Shown: in pieces, positions 1 to 6,405 of the stretch | How positions within the stretch are numbered: position 1 is the stretch's first letter | How the letters are laid out: each line of letters opens with the position of its first letter | From: Phycisphaerales bacterium UBA2402 | Lineage (GTDB): Bacteria; Planctomycetota; Phycisphaerae; Phycisphaerales; UBA1924 | Assembly (NCBI GenBank): GCA_002343715.1 | Contig: DDSA01000034.1 | Location: 1 to 6,405, forward strand | Length of the DNA: 6,405 nt | Reading direction: 5' to 3' | Position numbers and translations under genes: made by a program | Notes under the pieces: model-generated | Seen by the model: the letters and a program-made list of their open reading frames with translations, nothing else | Database searches by the model: none | What the model was told of the DNA's origin: nothing

Positions 1-314
1 TCGGTCAGAACGTCAGCGAGACCGACAAGGTCCTCCGCGTGGTGAATGTCGACCTGCTCTGGATCGATGTTCCCGCGCCCATGGCCGACCCGCGCACGCT
101 CACGCTCAAGAACGGCGACCCCGCGTGGGTGCTCCTGGATATCGCCGGCACCCCGCGTGAGATGCAGGCCGCCGTCATCGAGGTCAGCCCCGCGGCCGAT
201 CCCGCGAGCCGCACGCGCCGCATCCGCGTCGAGATCAAGAACCCCGAGGGTGAAGGACGACTCATCCCCGGCGACCCGGCCTGGGTGAAGTTCTCAAACG
301 GCCCGGCCAACTGA
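1..314 (+). CDS. Efflux/secretion periplasmic adaptor (HlyD/RND membrane fusion protein family), C-terminal part
   Basis: This is the 3' end of a gene that begins before the window. The frame is open from base 3 and stops at TGA 312-314, giving 103 visible residues. They start with GQNVSETDKVLRVVNVDLLW, which resembles the end of a lipoyl/barrel-sandwich domain running into the adaptor beta-barrel (a G-x-x-V turn, then a hydrophobic strand with LW). The remainder is beta-rich (AAVIEVSP, TRRIRVEIKNPEG) and ends in IPGDPAWVKFSNGPAN, the usual 'PG...V.F' strand that closes this barrel. Proteins of this family sit in the periplasm and link an inner-membrane pump to an outer-membrane channel. The lipoyl half, hairpin and any signal peptide lie upstream and cannot be judged. 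A GTG at 39 in this frame is internal to the domain and is not a credible start. The next gene follows after 44 bases, so co-transcription is likely. The family is fairly certain; the transported substrate is unknown. Confidence 0.88.
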   Translation, partial: GQNVSETDKVLRVVNVDLLWIDVPAPMADPRTLTLKNGDPAWVLLDIAGTPREMQAAVIEVSPAADPASRTRRIRVEIKNPEGEGRLIPGDPAWVKFSNGPAN

Positions 315-358
315 ACCAAGATCCCCCACGCTCCACGACCCGCCTTGAGACCCAACGC

Positions 359-2389
359 TTGATCGACCTTACCAACCTCAAAGCCCCCGGCTGGCAGCGG
401 ATCGTCGCCGATCTCTCCTCCCCTGTTCCCGACGACCGCACCTTCCTCCTCCGCCTCATCAGCGCCCTCGGACAGGTCGCCGGAGCGCGCCAGGCCGTGC
501 TCTGGCTCACCCCCTCAACGGCCGAGGGTTCAGAAGCTCGTGCCGTGCTGGTGTGGCCCCCGCTCGATCAGGGCGCGGCGGCTTCGCTCGAACACGGTCC
601 CTTGGAGGCCGCCCACATCGATGAATCGGCCATCCCCCACGCCGCGGAATGCAAGACGAGCGCACGCACCGTCGCGGGGACAAGCCAGACCCGCGTCTTT
701 GGGCTCGAGGGTCAGGATGACCTGATGTACGACCCCGGCCAGGCGGCCAAGGGCTACTTGCTCGCGGTGCCGGTCCCGGGCTCCACACTCACCGACGCCA
801 ACACACCCGTTCCCAGCATGGGCGCCATCACGCTCCTGCTCGATGGTCGCTCCAAGGCCGCGCTCCAAACCACGCTCGCCCTGGTGGAAGTCATCGCCGG
901 CTACGTCTTCGGCCACTGGACGCGCCAGGCCCTCAAGCGCACGCGCAGCTCCACCGCCGGGCTCGATCTCGCCACCCGCCTCATCGCATCGATGAACGCG
1001 ACCGAAGGCTTCAAGGGCGCGGGGCTGCAGTTCGTCAACGACCTCGCGCGCAATCTCGCCGTCGATCGCGTGGCCCTCTCATGGATCAAGGGCCCCGGCA
1101 ACGTCCGCGCCAAGGGCCAGGTGGGCCGCCGATTCGCCGAGATGGTCGCGATGAGCGACACCGAGAACCTCGACCGGCGCATGGCACTCGTGCAGCGGCT
1201 CGAAGCCGCGATGGATGAGTGCCTCGATCAGGACCAGACGATTCTCTACCCGCCCCCGCCCCTGACCGGCCCCGGGTCCGATGCCGTCCTTTCCGCCGCG
1301 ATCACCCATTCGCACCGGGAACTCGCCGCCTCCGATGCCAAACTCCGGGTCGCGTCGTTCCCCCTCCGTGTCGGTGATGCGCAGGGTGATCGTGTCGTGG
1401 GTGTCCTCCTGATCGAATCCACCGGGGATGGGCGGATCGATGCGAGCGGCGTGGAGCTGGTGCAAGCCACACTCGACCTGGTCGCCCCTGTTCTCGCCGT
1501 TCGTCACAGCGACGACCGCATCATCGCGCTGCGCGTGTGGGACTGGTTGCTCAAGACCGGGGCGTGGGCCGTCGGCCCCAAGCACACGGTGTGGAAACTC
1601 GCCGGTATCGCGGTGATGCTCGCGACGCTCTTCGCCGTCTTCTACACCACACCCTATCGGTTCGGGGCGCCGCTGGAACTCCAGCCGCGCGAGCGCCGAA
1701 CCATCTCCGCGCCGTTCGATGGAACCATCGCCCGACTCGGGGAGGGCGTTGAACCCGGCGGTCGCGTCGACCAGGGGCAGCTCCTCCTCGAGTTCGACAC
1801 CACCGACCGCCGCCTCAGCGCGCTGGAGGCACAGGCACAGATCGTCCAGTATGACAAGGAGGCCGATGAGCAACTCAAGAAAGGCGCCTTGAGCGAATCG
1901 CAGCAGGCCGCCGCGAAATCCAAGCAGTCGCAGGCGAAACTCTGGCTCCTCGAGCACGAAATCGCCAAGGCCAGAGTCACCGCCCCCATCCCCGGCGTCA
2001 TCACGGCGGGCGACCTGAAGGACAAGGTCGGCGCCGCTGTCAAACTCGGCGACCGGCTCTTCGAGATGGCCGACCTCACCGACATGGTCGTGATCGCCCG
2101 CGTCGATGACAGCGACATCGCGCTCGTGTACATCGGTCAGACAGGCGAGATGAGCCCCAAGAGCGATCCCAGCCTGACCGTCCCGTTCACCGTCGAGCGG
2201 ATCGTCCCGCTGAGCACCGCGGCCGAAGGCGCCAACGCGTTCGAGGTTCACTGCAAACTCAGCCAGCCGCCCTCCTGGTTCCGGCCCGGCATGGAAGGCC
2301 ATGCCAAGTTCAACGGCCCGACCCGGAGCATCGCCTGGATCGGGACGCGGCGGATTCTCAACACGCTTCGGGTGTGGCTCTGGTGGTGA
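359..2389 (+). CDS. Tandem GAF domain / HlyD-like adaptor hybrid membrane protein
   Basis: The 676-residue product has two parts separated by one membrane segment. Residues about 10-190 and 205-385 each read as GAF-like ligand-sensing domains; the second is the clearer, with core strands such as VDRVALSWI and VVGVLLIEST. A hydrophobic stretch at about 413-431 (AGIAVMLATLFAVFY) is the only obvious transmembrane helix. After it comes an adaptor: a first lipoyl half at about 446-480 (ISAPFDGTIARLGEGVEPGG), a short two-helix hairpin at about 482-537 with the turn GALSESQQ, a second lipoyl half at about 538-575 (VTAPIPGVITAG), and a beta-barrel that ends near PGMEGHAKFNGP. The C-terminus is aromatic and basic (LNTLRVWLWW). 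By topology the GAF part should be cytosolic and the adaptor periplasmic. The start is TTG 359, the only usable start in frame between the upstream stop codon at 251 and the GAF domain; no ribosome binding site is visible. The ligand of the GAF domains is unknown. The domain reading is strong; the role in signal-controlled export is inference. Confidence 0.92.
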   Translation: MIDLTNLKAPGWQRIVADLSSPVPDDRTFLLRLISALGQVAGARQAVLWLTPSTAEGSEARAVLVWPPLDQGAAASLEHGPLEAAHIDESAIPHAAECKTSARTVAGTSQTRVFGLEGQDDLMYDPGQAAKGYLLAVPVPGSTLTDANTPVPSMGAITLLLDGRSKAALQTTLALVEVIAGYVFGHWTRQALKRTRSSTAGLDLATRLIASMNATEGFKGAGLQFVNDLARNLAVDRVALSWIKGPGNVRAKGQVGRRFAEMVAMSDTENLDRRMALVQRLEAAMDECLDQDQTILYPPPPLTGPGSDAVLSAAITHSHRELAASDAKLRVASFPLRVGDAQGDRVVGVLLIESTGDGRIDASGVELVQATLDLVAPVLAVRHSDDRIIALRVWDWLLKTGAWAVGPKHTVWKLAGIAVMLATLFAVFYTTPYRFGAPLELQPRERRTISAPFDGTIARLGEGVEPGGRVDQGQLLLEFDTTDRRLSALEAQAQIVQYDKEADEQLKKGALSESQQAAAKSKQSQAKLWLLEHEIAKARVTAPIPGVITAGDLKDKVGAAVKLGDRLFEMADLTDMVVIARVDDSDIALVYIGQTGEMSPKSDPSLTVPFTVERIVPLSTAAEGANAFEVHCKLSQPPSWFRPGMEGHAKFNGPTRSIAWIGTRRILNTLRVWLWW

Positions 2390-2484
2390 TGCCCGGCGGG
2401 TCCCGCGGAGGAAGGAACTCGATCATCACGCCGGCACACCCTGGTTTTCCGCACGCGACCACCCCGCAACACGCACTCCCATGA
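2389..2484 (+). other. Possible 31-codon small ORF bridging two genes
   Basis: An ATG at 2389-2391 shares its A with the TGA stop of the upstream gene (TGATG). The frame stays open for 31 codons and ends at TGA 2482-2484, which overlaps the ATG of the next gene (ATGA at 2481-2484). The predicted peptide is rich in Gly, Pro, His and Thr (begins MPGGSRGGRNS) and has no recognisable domain or signal peptide. Roughly 70% of its codons end in G or C, lower than the flanking genes appear. It could serve as a translational-coupling relay between the two large genes, or it could be chance in a GC-rich spacer. No homology is claimed. Confidence 0.2.
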
Positions 2485-4676
2485 GCGACCGTTCCACTTT
2501 TTCTCCTTTCTGGCATCGTGTCCGGGCCATGCGTCCTCGGCTGCGGCCCCACGTGCAGATCACCCGTCAACACTACCGGGGCAAACGTTGGCACGTCGTC
2601 CACGATCCGTCCTCCAACGCGTTCTTCCGGCTCAGCCCCGTCGGTCATGAGTTTGTCGGCCTGCTCGACGGCCGCCGCACCGTCGAGGAAGTCTGGCAAC
2701 TCGGTCTCTCTCGCCACGGGGACGATGCTCTTACGCAGAACGAGGTCATTCAACTCCTTTCCCAACTGCACGGCAGCAATCTTCTTTCCGCCGATACGGC
2801 CCCCGAGACCGAGCAACTGCTCCGCCGCGGCCGCGAGCGCATCCAGAAGAAGGCCATGCAGCAGGCCATCGGCCTGATGTACTTCAAGGTCAAGCTCTTC
2901 AACCCGGATCACATCCTGACCTGGCTTGAACCGATCTTCCGACCCGTCCTGAACCGGATCGGATTCATCGTCTGGGCGCTCTGGATCGCGGCCGGGCTGT
3001 ACGCTGTTCTGCCTCACTGGGACCGGCTGGTCAGCGGCTTTGACTCGGCGATCGCGCCGCGGAACTGGGGCTGGATGATCGTGGTCTTTGTCGTGACCAA
3101 ACTCTGGCACGAACTCGGCCACGGGATTGTCTGCAAACGCTTCGGCGGCCAGGTGCCCGAGTTCGGTGCGATGATGCTCGTGCTGGTTCCCGCCCCGTTC
3201 GTTGACGCATCCGCGGCGTGGGGCTTCGCCAGCAAGTGGCGGCGCATGGCGGTGGGGGCGGGGGGCATGATCTTCGAGTTGGGGCTTGCCTCGGCGTGCG
3301 CTTTTCTCTGGCTCAACACCGCTCCGGGCGATCTGCTGCACCAGTTGGCGTACAACGCCATGCTCACCGCGAGCATCTCGACCATTCTCTTCAACGCCAA
3401 CCCGCTGATGCGCTTCGACGGGTACTACATCCTCAGCGACCTGCTCGAGGTGCCCAACCTCGCGCAGCGCTCCTTCGGGATGCTCAAGTTCCTGCTCCAG
3501 AAGCACGTCTACCGGGTGCGCAATCCCGTCCCGCCCACTTCCAGCATCAGCGAGGCCTGGGTGCTGATCGTCTACGGGGTACTCGCGCTCGCCTATCGCG
3601 TCTTTCTCTTCATCACCATCACGCTCTACCTCGTCGGCGAACTCTTCGCCCTGGGTGTCTTCCTCGCGGTCTGGACCGCATCGATGTGGTTCATACTCCC
3701 CGTCGGCCAGTTCGTTCACTGGCTGGCGACCAGCCCCGCGCTGGCCGAGTTCAGGCCCCGCGCCATCCTGACCAGCCTGGGCATGATCGCCGGAGGTCTG
3801 CTGCTCATCGGGGCGATTCCCATGCCCGACCACCGGCGAGCGGTGGGCATCATCGAGAGCACCGCGCAGTCCGGTGTCTACTTCAAGACCGACGGATTCG
3901 TCCGCGAGATCCACGTTCGGCCCGGCGAGTCCGTCAAGGCCGGCGATCTGATCGTCACGCTCCAGAGCGACCGTCTCGCCGCGCAGATCGCGCTGCTCCG
4001 GGCCGAGATCGCCGAGGCCCAGGCCCGCGAACGCGATGCCCGTACACGCAGCATCGCCGGTGCGCAGGTCGCCGAGCAGTACGTGCAGACGCTCAACGAG
4101 CAACTCGCCACGCTGGAGGATCGGGAGCGACGCCTCCTGGTACGCGCGCCGCAGGACGGTGTCGTCGTCGGGCGCGACCTCGACTCGTACATCGGGAAGT
4201 TCGTTCAGGAGGGGCAGGCCCTGTGCCTGGTGCTGATGCCCGAGTCCCTCCGGGCCACCGCCAGCCTGACCCAGCAGGAGGCGTGGATTTACGGCCTGCC
4301 GCCCGACGCCTACAAGGTTGAACTGCGTCGCTCATCTCGCCCGGATGAGGTGATTGAGGCCAAGTTTGAACGGACCAGCGAGGCCGGAGACCGCGACCTG
4401 CCCCACCCCGCTCTCGGGTACGCCGGGGGTGGAACATTCGAGACGGACCCCGCGGATCAATCCGGCACCCGGGCCAAGCGCCCCGTGCTGCGTGCCTACT
4501 TCCTGCCCGTGAATGAACAGGGAGAAGCCCGGCCCGGCCGACTCGTGACCCCCGATGGTTCACCCGCGAGCCCCGGAGAACGCGTCTATTTCCGCTTTAC
4601 CCTCCCCACGAAACCCTGGCTTGCCCAGTGGGCCGACCGTCTGGACAAGTCACTCCAGGGACGCGCTCGGCTCTAG
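2481..4676 (+). CDS. PqqD-like / M50 site-2 protease / HlyD-like adaptor fusion protein
   Basis: The 731-residue product has three modules. Residues about 20-105 resemble PqqD, a small winged-helix fold that binds leader peptides in RiPP pathways (LRPHVQITRQHYRGKRWHVV; FRLSPVGHEFVGLLDGRRTV). A polytopic core follows, with hydrophobic segments near 161-178, 194-209, 256-278, 289-304, 360-385, 388-406 and 428-448. It carries the M50 zinc motif HELGH at 210-214 and the second motif NPLMRFDGYY, with metal-ligand Asp 313, so the protease looks catalytically intact. From about 465 comes an adaptor: lipoyl half (FVREIHVRPGESVKAGD), a coiled-coil hairpin at about 495-552, second lipoyl half (VRAPQDGVVVGRD), then a beta-rich tail. 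Seven helices with a cytosolic N-terminus would place the adaptor in the periplasm. ATG 2481 is chosen because it precedes the PqqD domain directly; an in-frame ATG at 2301 lies inside the upstream gene and would add an Arg-rich, domain-less leader. There is no Shine-Dalgarno sequence just upstream. Tandem stops TAG-TGA end the gene. Similar proteins are often named peptide zinc metalloprotease or site-2 protease; the substrate is unknown. Confidence 0.94.
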   Translation: MSDRSTFSPFWHRVRAMRPRLRPHVQITRQHYRGKRWHVVHDPSSNAFFRLSPVGHEFVGLLDGRRTVEEVWQLGLSRHGDDALTQNEVIQLLSQLHGSNLLSADTAPETEQLLRRGRERIQKKAMQQAIGLMYFKVKLFNPDHILTWLEPIFRPVLNRIGFIVWALWIAAGLYAVLPHWDRLVSGFDSAIAPRNWGWMIVVFVVTKLWHELGHGIVCKRFGGQVPEFGAMMLVLVPAPFVDASAAWGFASKWRRMAVGAGGMIFELGLASACAFLWLNTAPGDLLHQLAYNAMLTASISTILFNANPLMRFDGYYILSDLLEVPNLAQRSFGMLKFLLQKHVYRVRNPVPPTSSISEAWVLIVYGVLALAYRVFLFITITLYLVGELFALGVFLAVWTASMWFILPVGQFVHWLATSPALAEFRPRAILTSLGMIAGGLLLIGAIPMPDHRRAVGIIESTAQSGVYFKTDGFVREIHVRPGESVKAGDLIVTLQSDRLAAQIALLRAEIAEAQARERDARTRSIAGAQVAEQYVQTLNEQLATLEDRERRLLVRAPQDGVVVGRDLDSYIGKFVQEGQALCLVLMPESLRATASLTQQEAWIYGLPPDAYKVELRRSSRPDEVIEAKFERTSEAGDRDLPHPALGYAGGGTFETDPADQSGTRAKRPVLRAYFLPVNEQGEARPGRLVTPDGSPASPGERVYFRFTLPTKPWLAQWADRLDKSLQGRARL

Positions 4677-4748
4677 TGAGATACCCACCGAACCGATCGC
4701 GTCGCGGACAGTTTACAACAATCCTTACTCGCCGGCTCCCCCCATCCC
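4677..4748 (+). other. Intergenic spacer with a local A/T-rich pocket
   Basis: This 72-base gap separates the protease-adaptor gene from the SecA-like gene. It contains a conspicuously A/T-rich patch at about 4711-4729 (GTTTACAACAATCCTTACT) in an otherwise GC-rich window. A TTTACA at 4712-4717 resembles a -35 hexamer, but no convincing -10 box sits 16-18 bases downstream. No inverted repeat strong enough for a terminator was seen. It may be a weak internal promoter or simply an unstructured translation-initiation region for the GTG start at 4749. Confidence 0.25.
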
Positions 4749-6405
4749 GTGCTGCTGACTCAGTACCACACCCTCTACGAATCGCTCCGAAGCCGTCGGC
4801 TCCGGCCTGTGGTGCCCAAGGGGCTGGACCTGGTCGCGTCGCGTGTCGGCACCGTCGTTCGTCACAGCCGTCATCGGCTGGGCTCGCTGCAGGATCAGGC
4901 ACGCCGCACAGACGCCCTGGCTTCGGAAATGCGCAACTCTTCCGAGGCCGCTCTCGACGACCTCATCGCCCGCACCCGCGAGATCTTTCTCCGGGGCCGC
5001 CAGGACGATTCCACGGTGTGTCGCGCCCTGGCCGCCGTGCGGGAGGTCGCGCGCCGCGTGACAGGCGAAGAGCCGTACCCGGTTCAACTCACGGGCGCGC
5101 TCGCCCTCTACCACGGCCGCATCATCGAGATGCTTACGGGTGAAGGCAAGACCCTCACCGGATCGATCGCCGCGCCCCTGATCGCCTGGCAACACAAACA
5201 CCTTCATGTATTGACCGTCAACGACTACCTCGCCGCACGCGATGCCGAGAGCCGCCGGCCCATCTACGAGCGTTGTCTGCTGAAAGTCGGCGCCGTCACG
5301 CAGGAAACCGAGCAGGACGCGCGTTTCGACGTGTACTCCCGTTCCATCGTGTATTGCACGCCCAAGCAGATCGTTGCCGATTGGCTCCGCGACCAGATCC
5401 GCATGGGACGCGCCAACACCCCATGGACGGCGCGCCACGCGATGAACCTCGCGGGGGGCGGCCCCCACTCCGGGCCGATGGTTCCAGGACTGCGTGCCGC
5501 GCTCGTGGATGAAGCGGACGCCGTTCTCATCGACGAAGGTGTCGTGCCCCTCATCATCGCCCGGTCGCGGCGGGAAGACGAGATGAGCAAGGTCTACCGC
5601 GAGGCCGCGGCGATGGCGGCCAAACTCGACGAGGGACCGGACTTTACCATCGACCATGTTCATCGTCGAGCGGACCTCAAGCGCCGGGGGCAGGACCGAC
5701 TCCGCGCCATGTTCGCTTCGCTCCTCGGTCACGGCGGCGAGCGGATCTGGAAGGCCAACCGCCGCGGCGAGGAACTCGTGCGCCAGGCCCTCGTCGCTCG
5801 CTTCTGCTACATCCACCAGCAGCAGTACCAGATCGTCGAGGGCAAGGTCGTCATCGTCGACGAGTACACCGGCCGCTTTCTGCCGGACCGTTCGTGGGAG
5901 CACGGGCTGCACCAGGCGGTCGAAGCCAAGGAAGGCCTCGAAGTCACCGCCGACCGGGAAACGTTGGCTCGCATGAGTTTTCAGCGGTATTTCCGAACGT
6001 ACCCGTTCCTCTGCGGCATGACCGGCACCGCCGCCGACGCGACCGCCGAGATGGAGTCGGTCTACGCCCGGCCCGTCACCGTCATCCCCACCAACCGACC
6101 CATCGCCCGGAAAGCGTGGCCGTTGCGTGCTTTCCGCACGGCGCGCGACAAGTGGGCCGCGATTGTCAACTCCATCGAGGAGGTGCACCAGCAGGGAAGG
6201 CCCATGCTTGTCGGCACACGCTCGATCGGCGCATCCGAACTCCTCTCCCGGCTGCTGCACGCGCGCGGCCTGCCCCACCAGGTGCTCAACGCCAACTTCG
6301 ACAAGGACGAAGCCGAGGTCATCGAGAAGGCGGGCCAGGGCCGAAGCCGCCTCCAGACCGACCGCTCCGCCGCGATCACCGTCGCCACCAACATGGCCGG
6401 CCGCG
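4749..6405 (+). CDS. secA: SecA-family preprotein translocase ATPase, divergent paralog (N-terminal 552 residues; runs off the window)
   Basis: SecA is the cytosolic ATPase that drives preproteins through SecYEG. The symbol is given at family level only. Recognisable SecA landmarks, in order: PYPVQLTGALALYHGRIIEM; Walker A MLTGEGKT with Lys 134 (Lys 108 in E. coli); LTVNDYLAARDAE; Walker B-type ALVDEADAVLIDEG with Asp 254; IVDEYTGRF at about 369-377; LHQAVEAKEG at 387-396; FLCGMTGTA with Met 424; VIPTNRPIARK; and TVATNMAGR at the end of the window. The helical C-terminal half, including any zinc-binding tail, is not visible. Departures from canonical SecA: the TYGTNNEFGFDYLRDN block reads VYCTPKQIVADWLRDQ; about 19 extra Gly/Pro-rich residues precede Walker B; DEARTPLIIS reads DEGVVPLIIA; the preprotein cross-linking region is about 14 residues shorter; and the N-terminus is longer and very basic. 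GTG 4749 is the only start codon in frame after the stop at 4677. It is probably co-transcribed with the upstream adaptors, which suggests a motor dedicated to that system rather than the housekeeping SecA. Confidence 0.93.
   Translation, partial: MLLTQYHTLYESLRSRRLRPVVPKGLDLVASRVGTVVRHSRHRLGSLQDQARRTDALASEMRNSSEAALDDLIARTREIFLRGRQDDSTVCRALAAVREVARRVTGEEPYPVQLTGALALYHGRIIEMLTGEGKTLTGSIAAPLIAWQHKHLHVLTVNDYLAARDAESRRPIYERCLLKVGAVTQETEQDARFDVYSRSIVYCTPKQIVADWLRDQIRMGRANTPWTARHAMNLAGGGPHSGPMVPGLRAALVDEADAVLIDEGVVPLIIARSRREDEMSKVYREAAAMAAKLDEGPDFTIDHVHRRADLKRRGQDRLRAMFASLLGHGGERIWKANRRGEELVRQALVARFCYIHQQQYQIVEGKVVIVDEYTGRFLPDRSWEHGLHQAVEAKEGLEVTADRETLARMSFQRYFRTYPFLCGMTGTAADATAEMESVYARPVTVIPTNRPIARKAWPLRAFRTARDKWAAIVNSIEEVHQQGRPMLVGTRSIGASELLSRLLHARGLPHQVLNANFDKDEAEVIEKAGQGRSRLQTDRSAAITVATNMAGR

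Noticed and set aside
1079..2302. 407-codon minus-strand frame opposite the GAF-HlyD gene
   Set aside because: It is a GC-bias shadow of a well-supported plus-strand gene, with low-complexity charged composition.
2395..2409. GC-rich inverted repeat (GCGGG/CCCGC) just after the GAF-HlyD stop, as a terminator
   Set aside because: The arms are five bases with a one-base loop and no T-run follows, so it cannot form a useful hairpin.
2301..2480. Longer N-terminus for the protease fusion starting at ATG 2301
   Set aside because: It would overlap 89 bases of the upstream gene and adds an Arg/Gly-rich stretch without domain character; ATG 2481 sits directly before the PqqD-like domain.
2358..4103. 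581-codon minus-strand frame opposite the protease-adaptor gene
   Set aside because: Its translation is rich in Asp, Glu, Arg, Gly and His with no hydrophobic core or domain pattern, and the plus strand carries intact M50 and lipoyl motifs.
3218..4321. 367-codon plus-strand frame in another register inside the protease gene
   Set aside because: It is Arg/Pro/His-rich, overlaps a gene with catalytic motifs and has no domain signature.
4725..6278. 517-codon open frame on the minus strand opposite the SecA-like gene
   Set aside because: It lies antisense to a gene with clear SecA motifs. Long antisense frames are expected from the strong third-position GC bias, and its translation shows no recognisable domain.
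4743..6405. Canonical housekeeping SecA
   Set aside because: Several near-invariant SecA positions are changed and the gene sits in an adaptor/protease operon, so a specialised paralog is more likely; the rest of the genome would be needed to settle it.

Overview
This is a GC-rich window whose codon third positions are mostly G or C. Non-ATG starts are frequent and Shine-Dalgarno sequences are nearly absent. The content (several HlyD-type adaptors, a GAF-HlyD hybrid, a PqqD/site-2-protease/HlyD hybrid and a SecA paralog side by side) suggests a planctomycete, possibly of the Phycisphaerae. That assignment is inferred from gene architecture; no rRNA or other phylogenetic marker is present.

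Layout, all on the + strand and probably one transcription unit. (1) 1-314 is the 3' end of a periplasmic adaptor (HlyD/RND membrane fusion protein family). (2) 359-2389 encodes two cytosolic GAF-like domains, one membrane helix, then a lipoyl/hairpin/beta-barrel adaptor. (3) 2481-4676 encodes a PqqD-like domain, a polytopic M50 site-2-protease core with intact HELGH and NPLMRFDG motifs, and a C-terminal HlyD-like adaptor. (4) 4749 to the window end is the N-terminal 552 residues of a SecA-family ATPase that departs from canonical SecA at several conserved sites. Spacers are 44, 91 and 72 bases. The 91-base spacer holds a 31-codon reading frame that overlaps the stop of gene 2 and the start of gene 3.

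Working model (inference): the genes form a dedicated envelope export or processing machine. The SecA-like motor would push or select a substrate, and the PqqD domain could recognise a leader peptide. The intramembrane protease would cleave either the leader or a membrane anchor, and three HlyD-type adaptor modules would build the periplasmic part. The GAF domains would let a cytosolic signal act on one adaptor. No substrate gene, outer-membrane channel, RNA gene, mobile element, CRISPR array or clear terminator is visible in the window.
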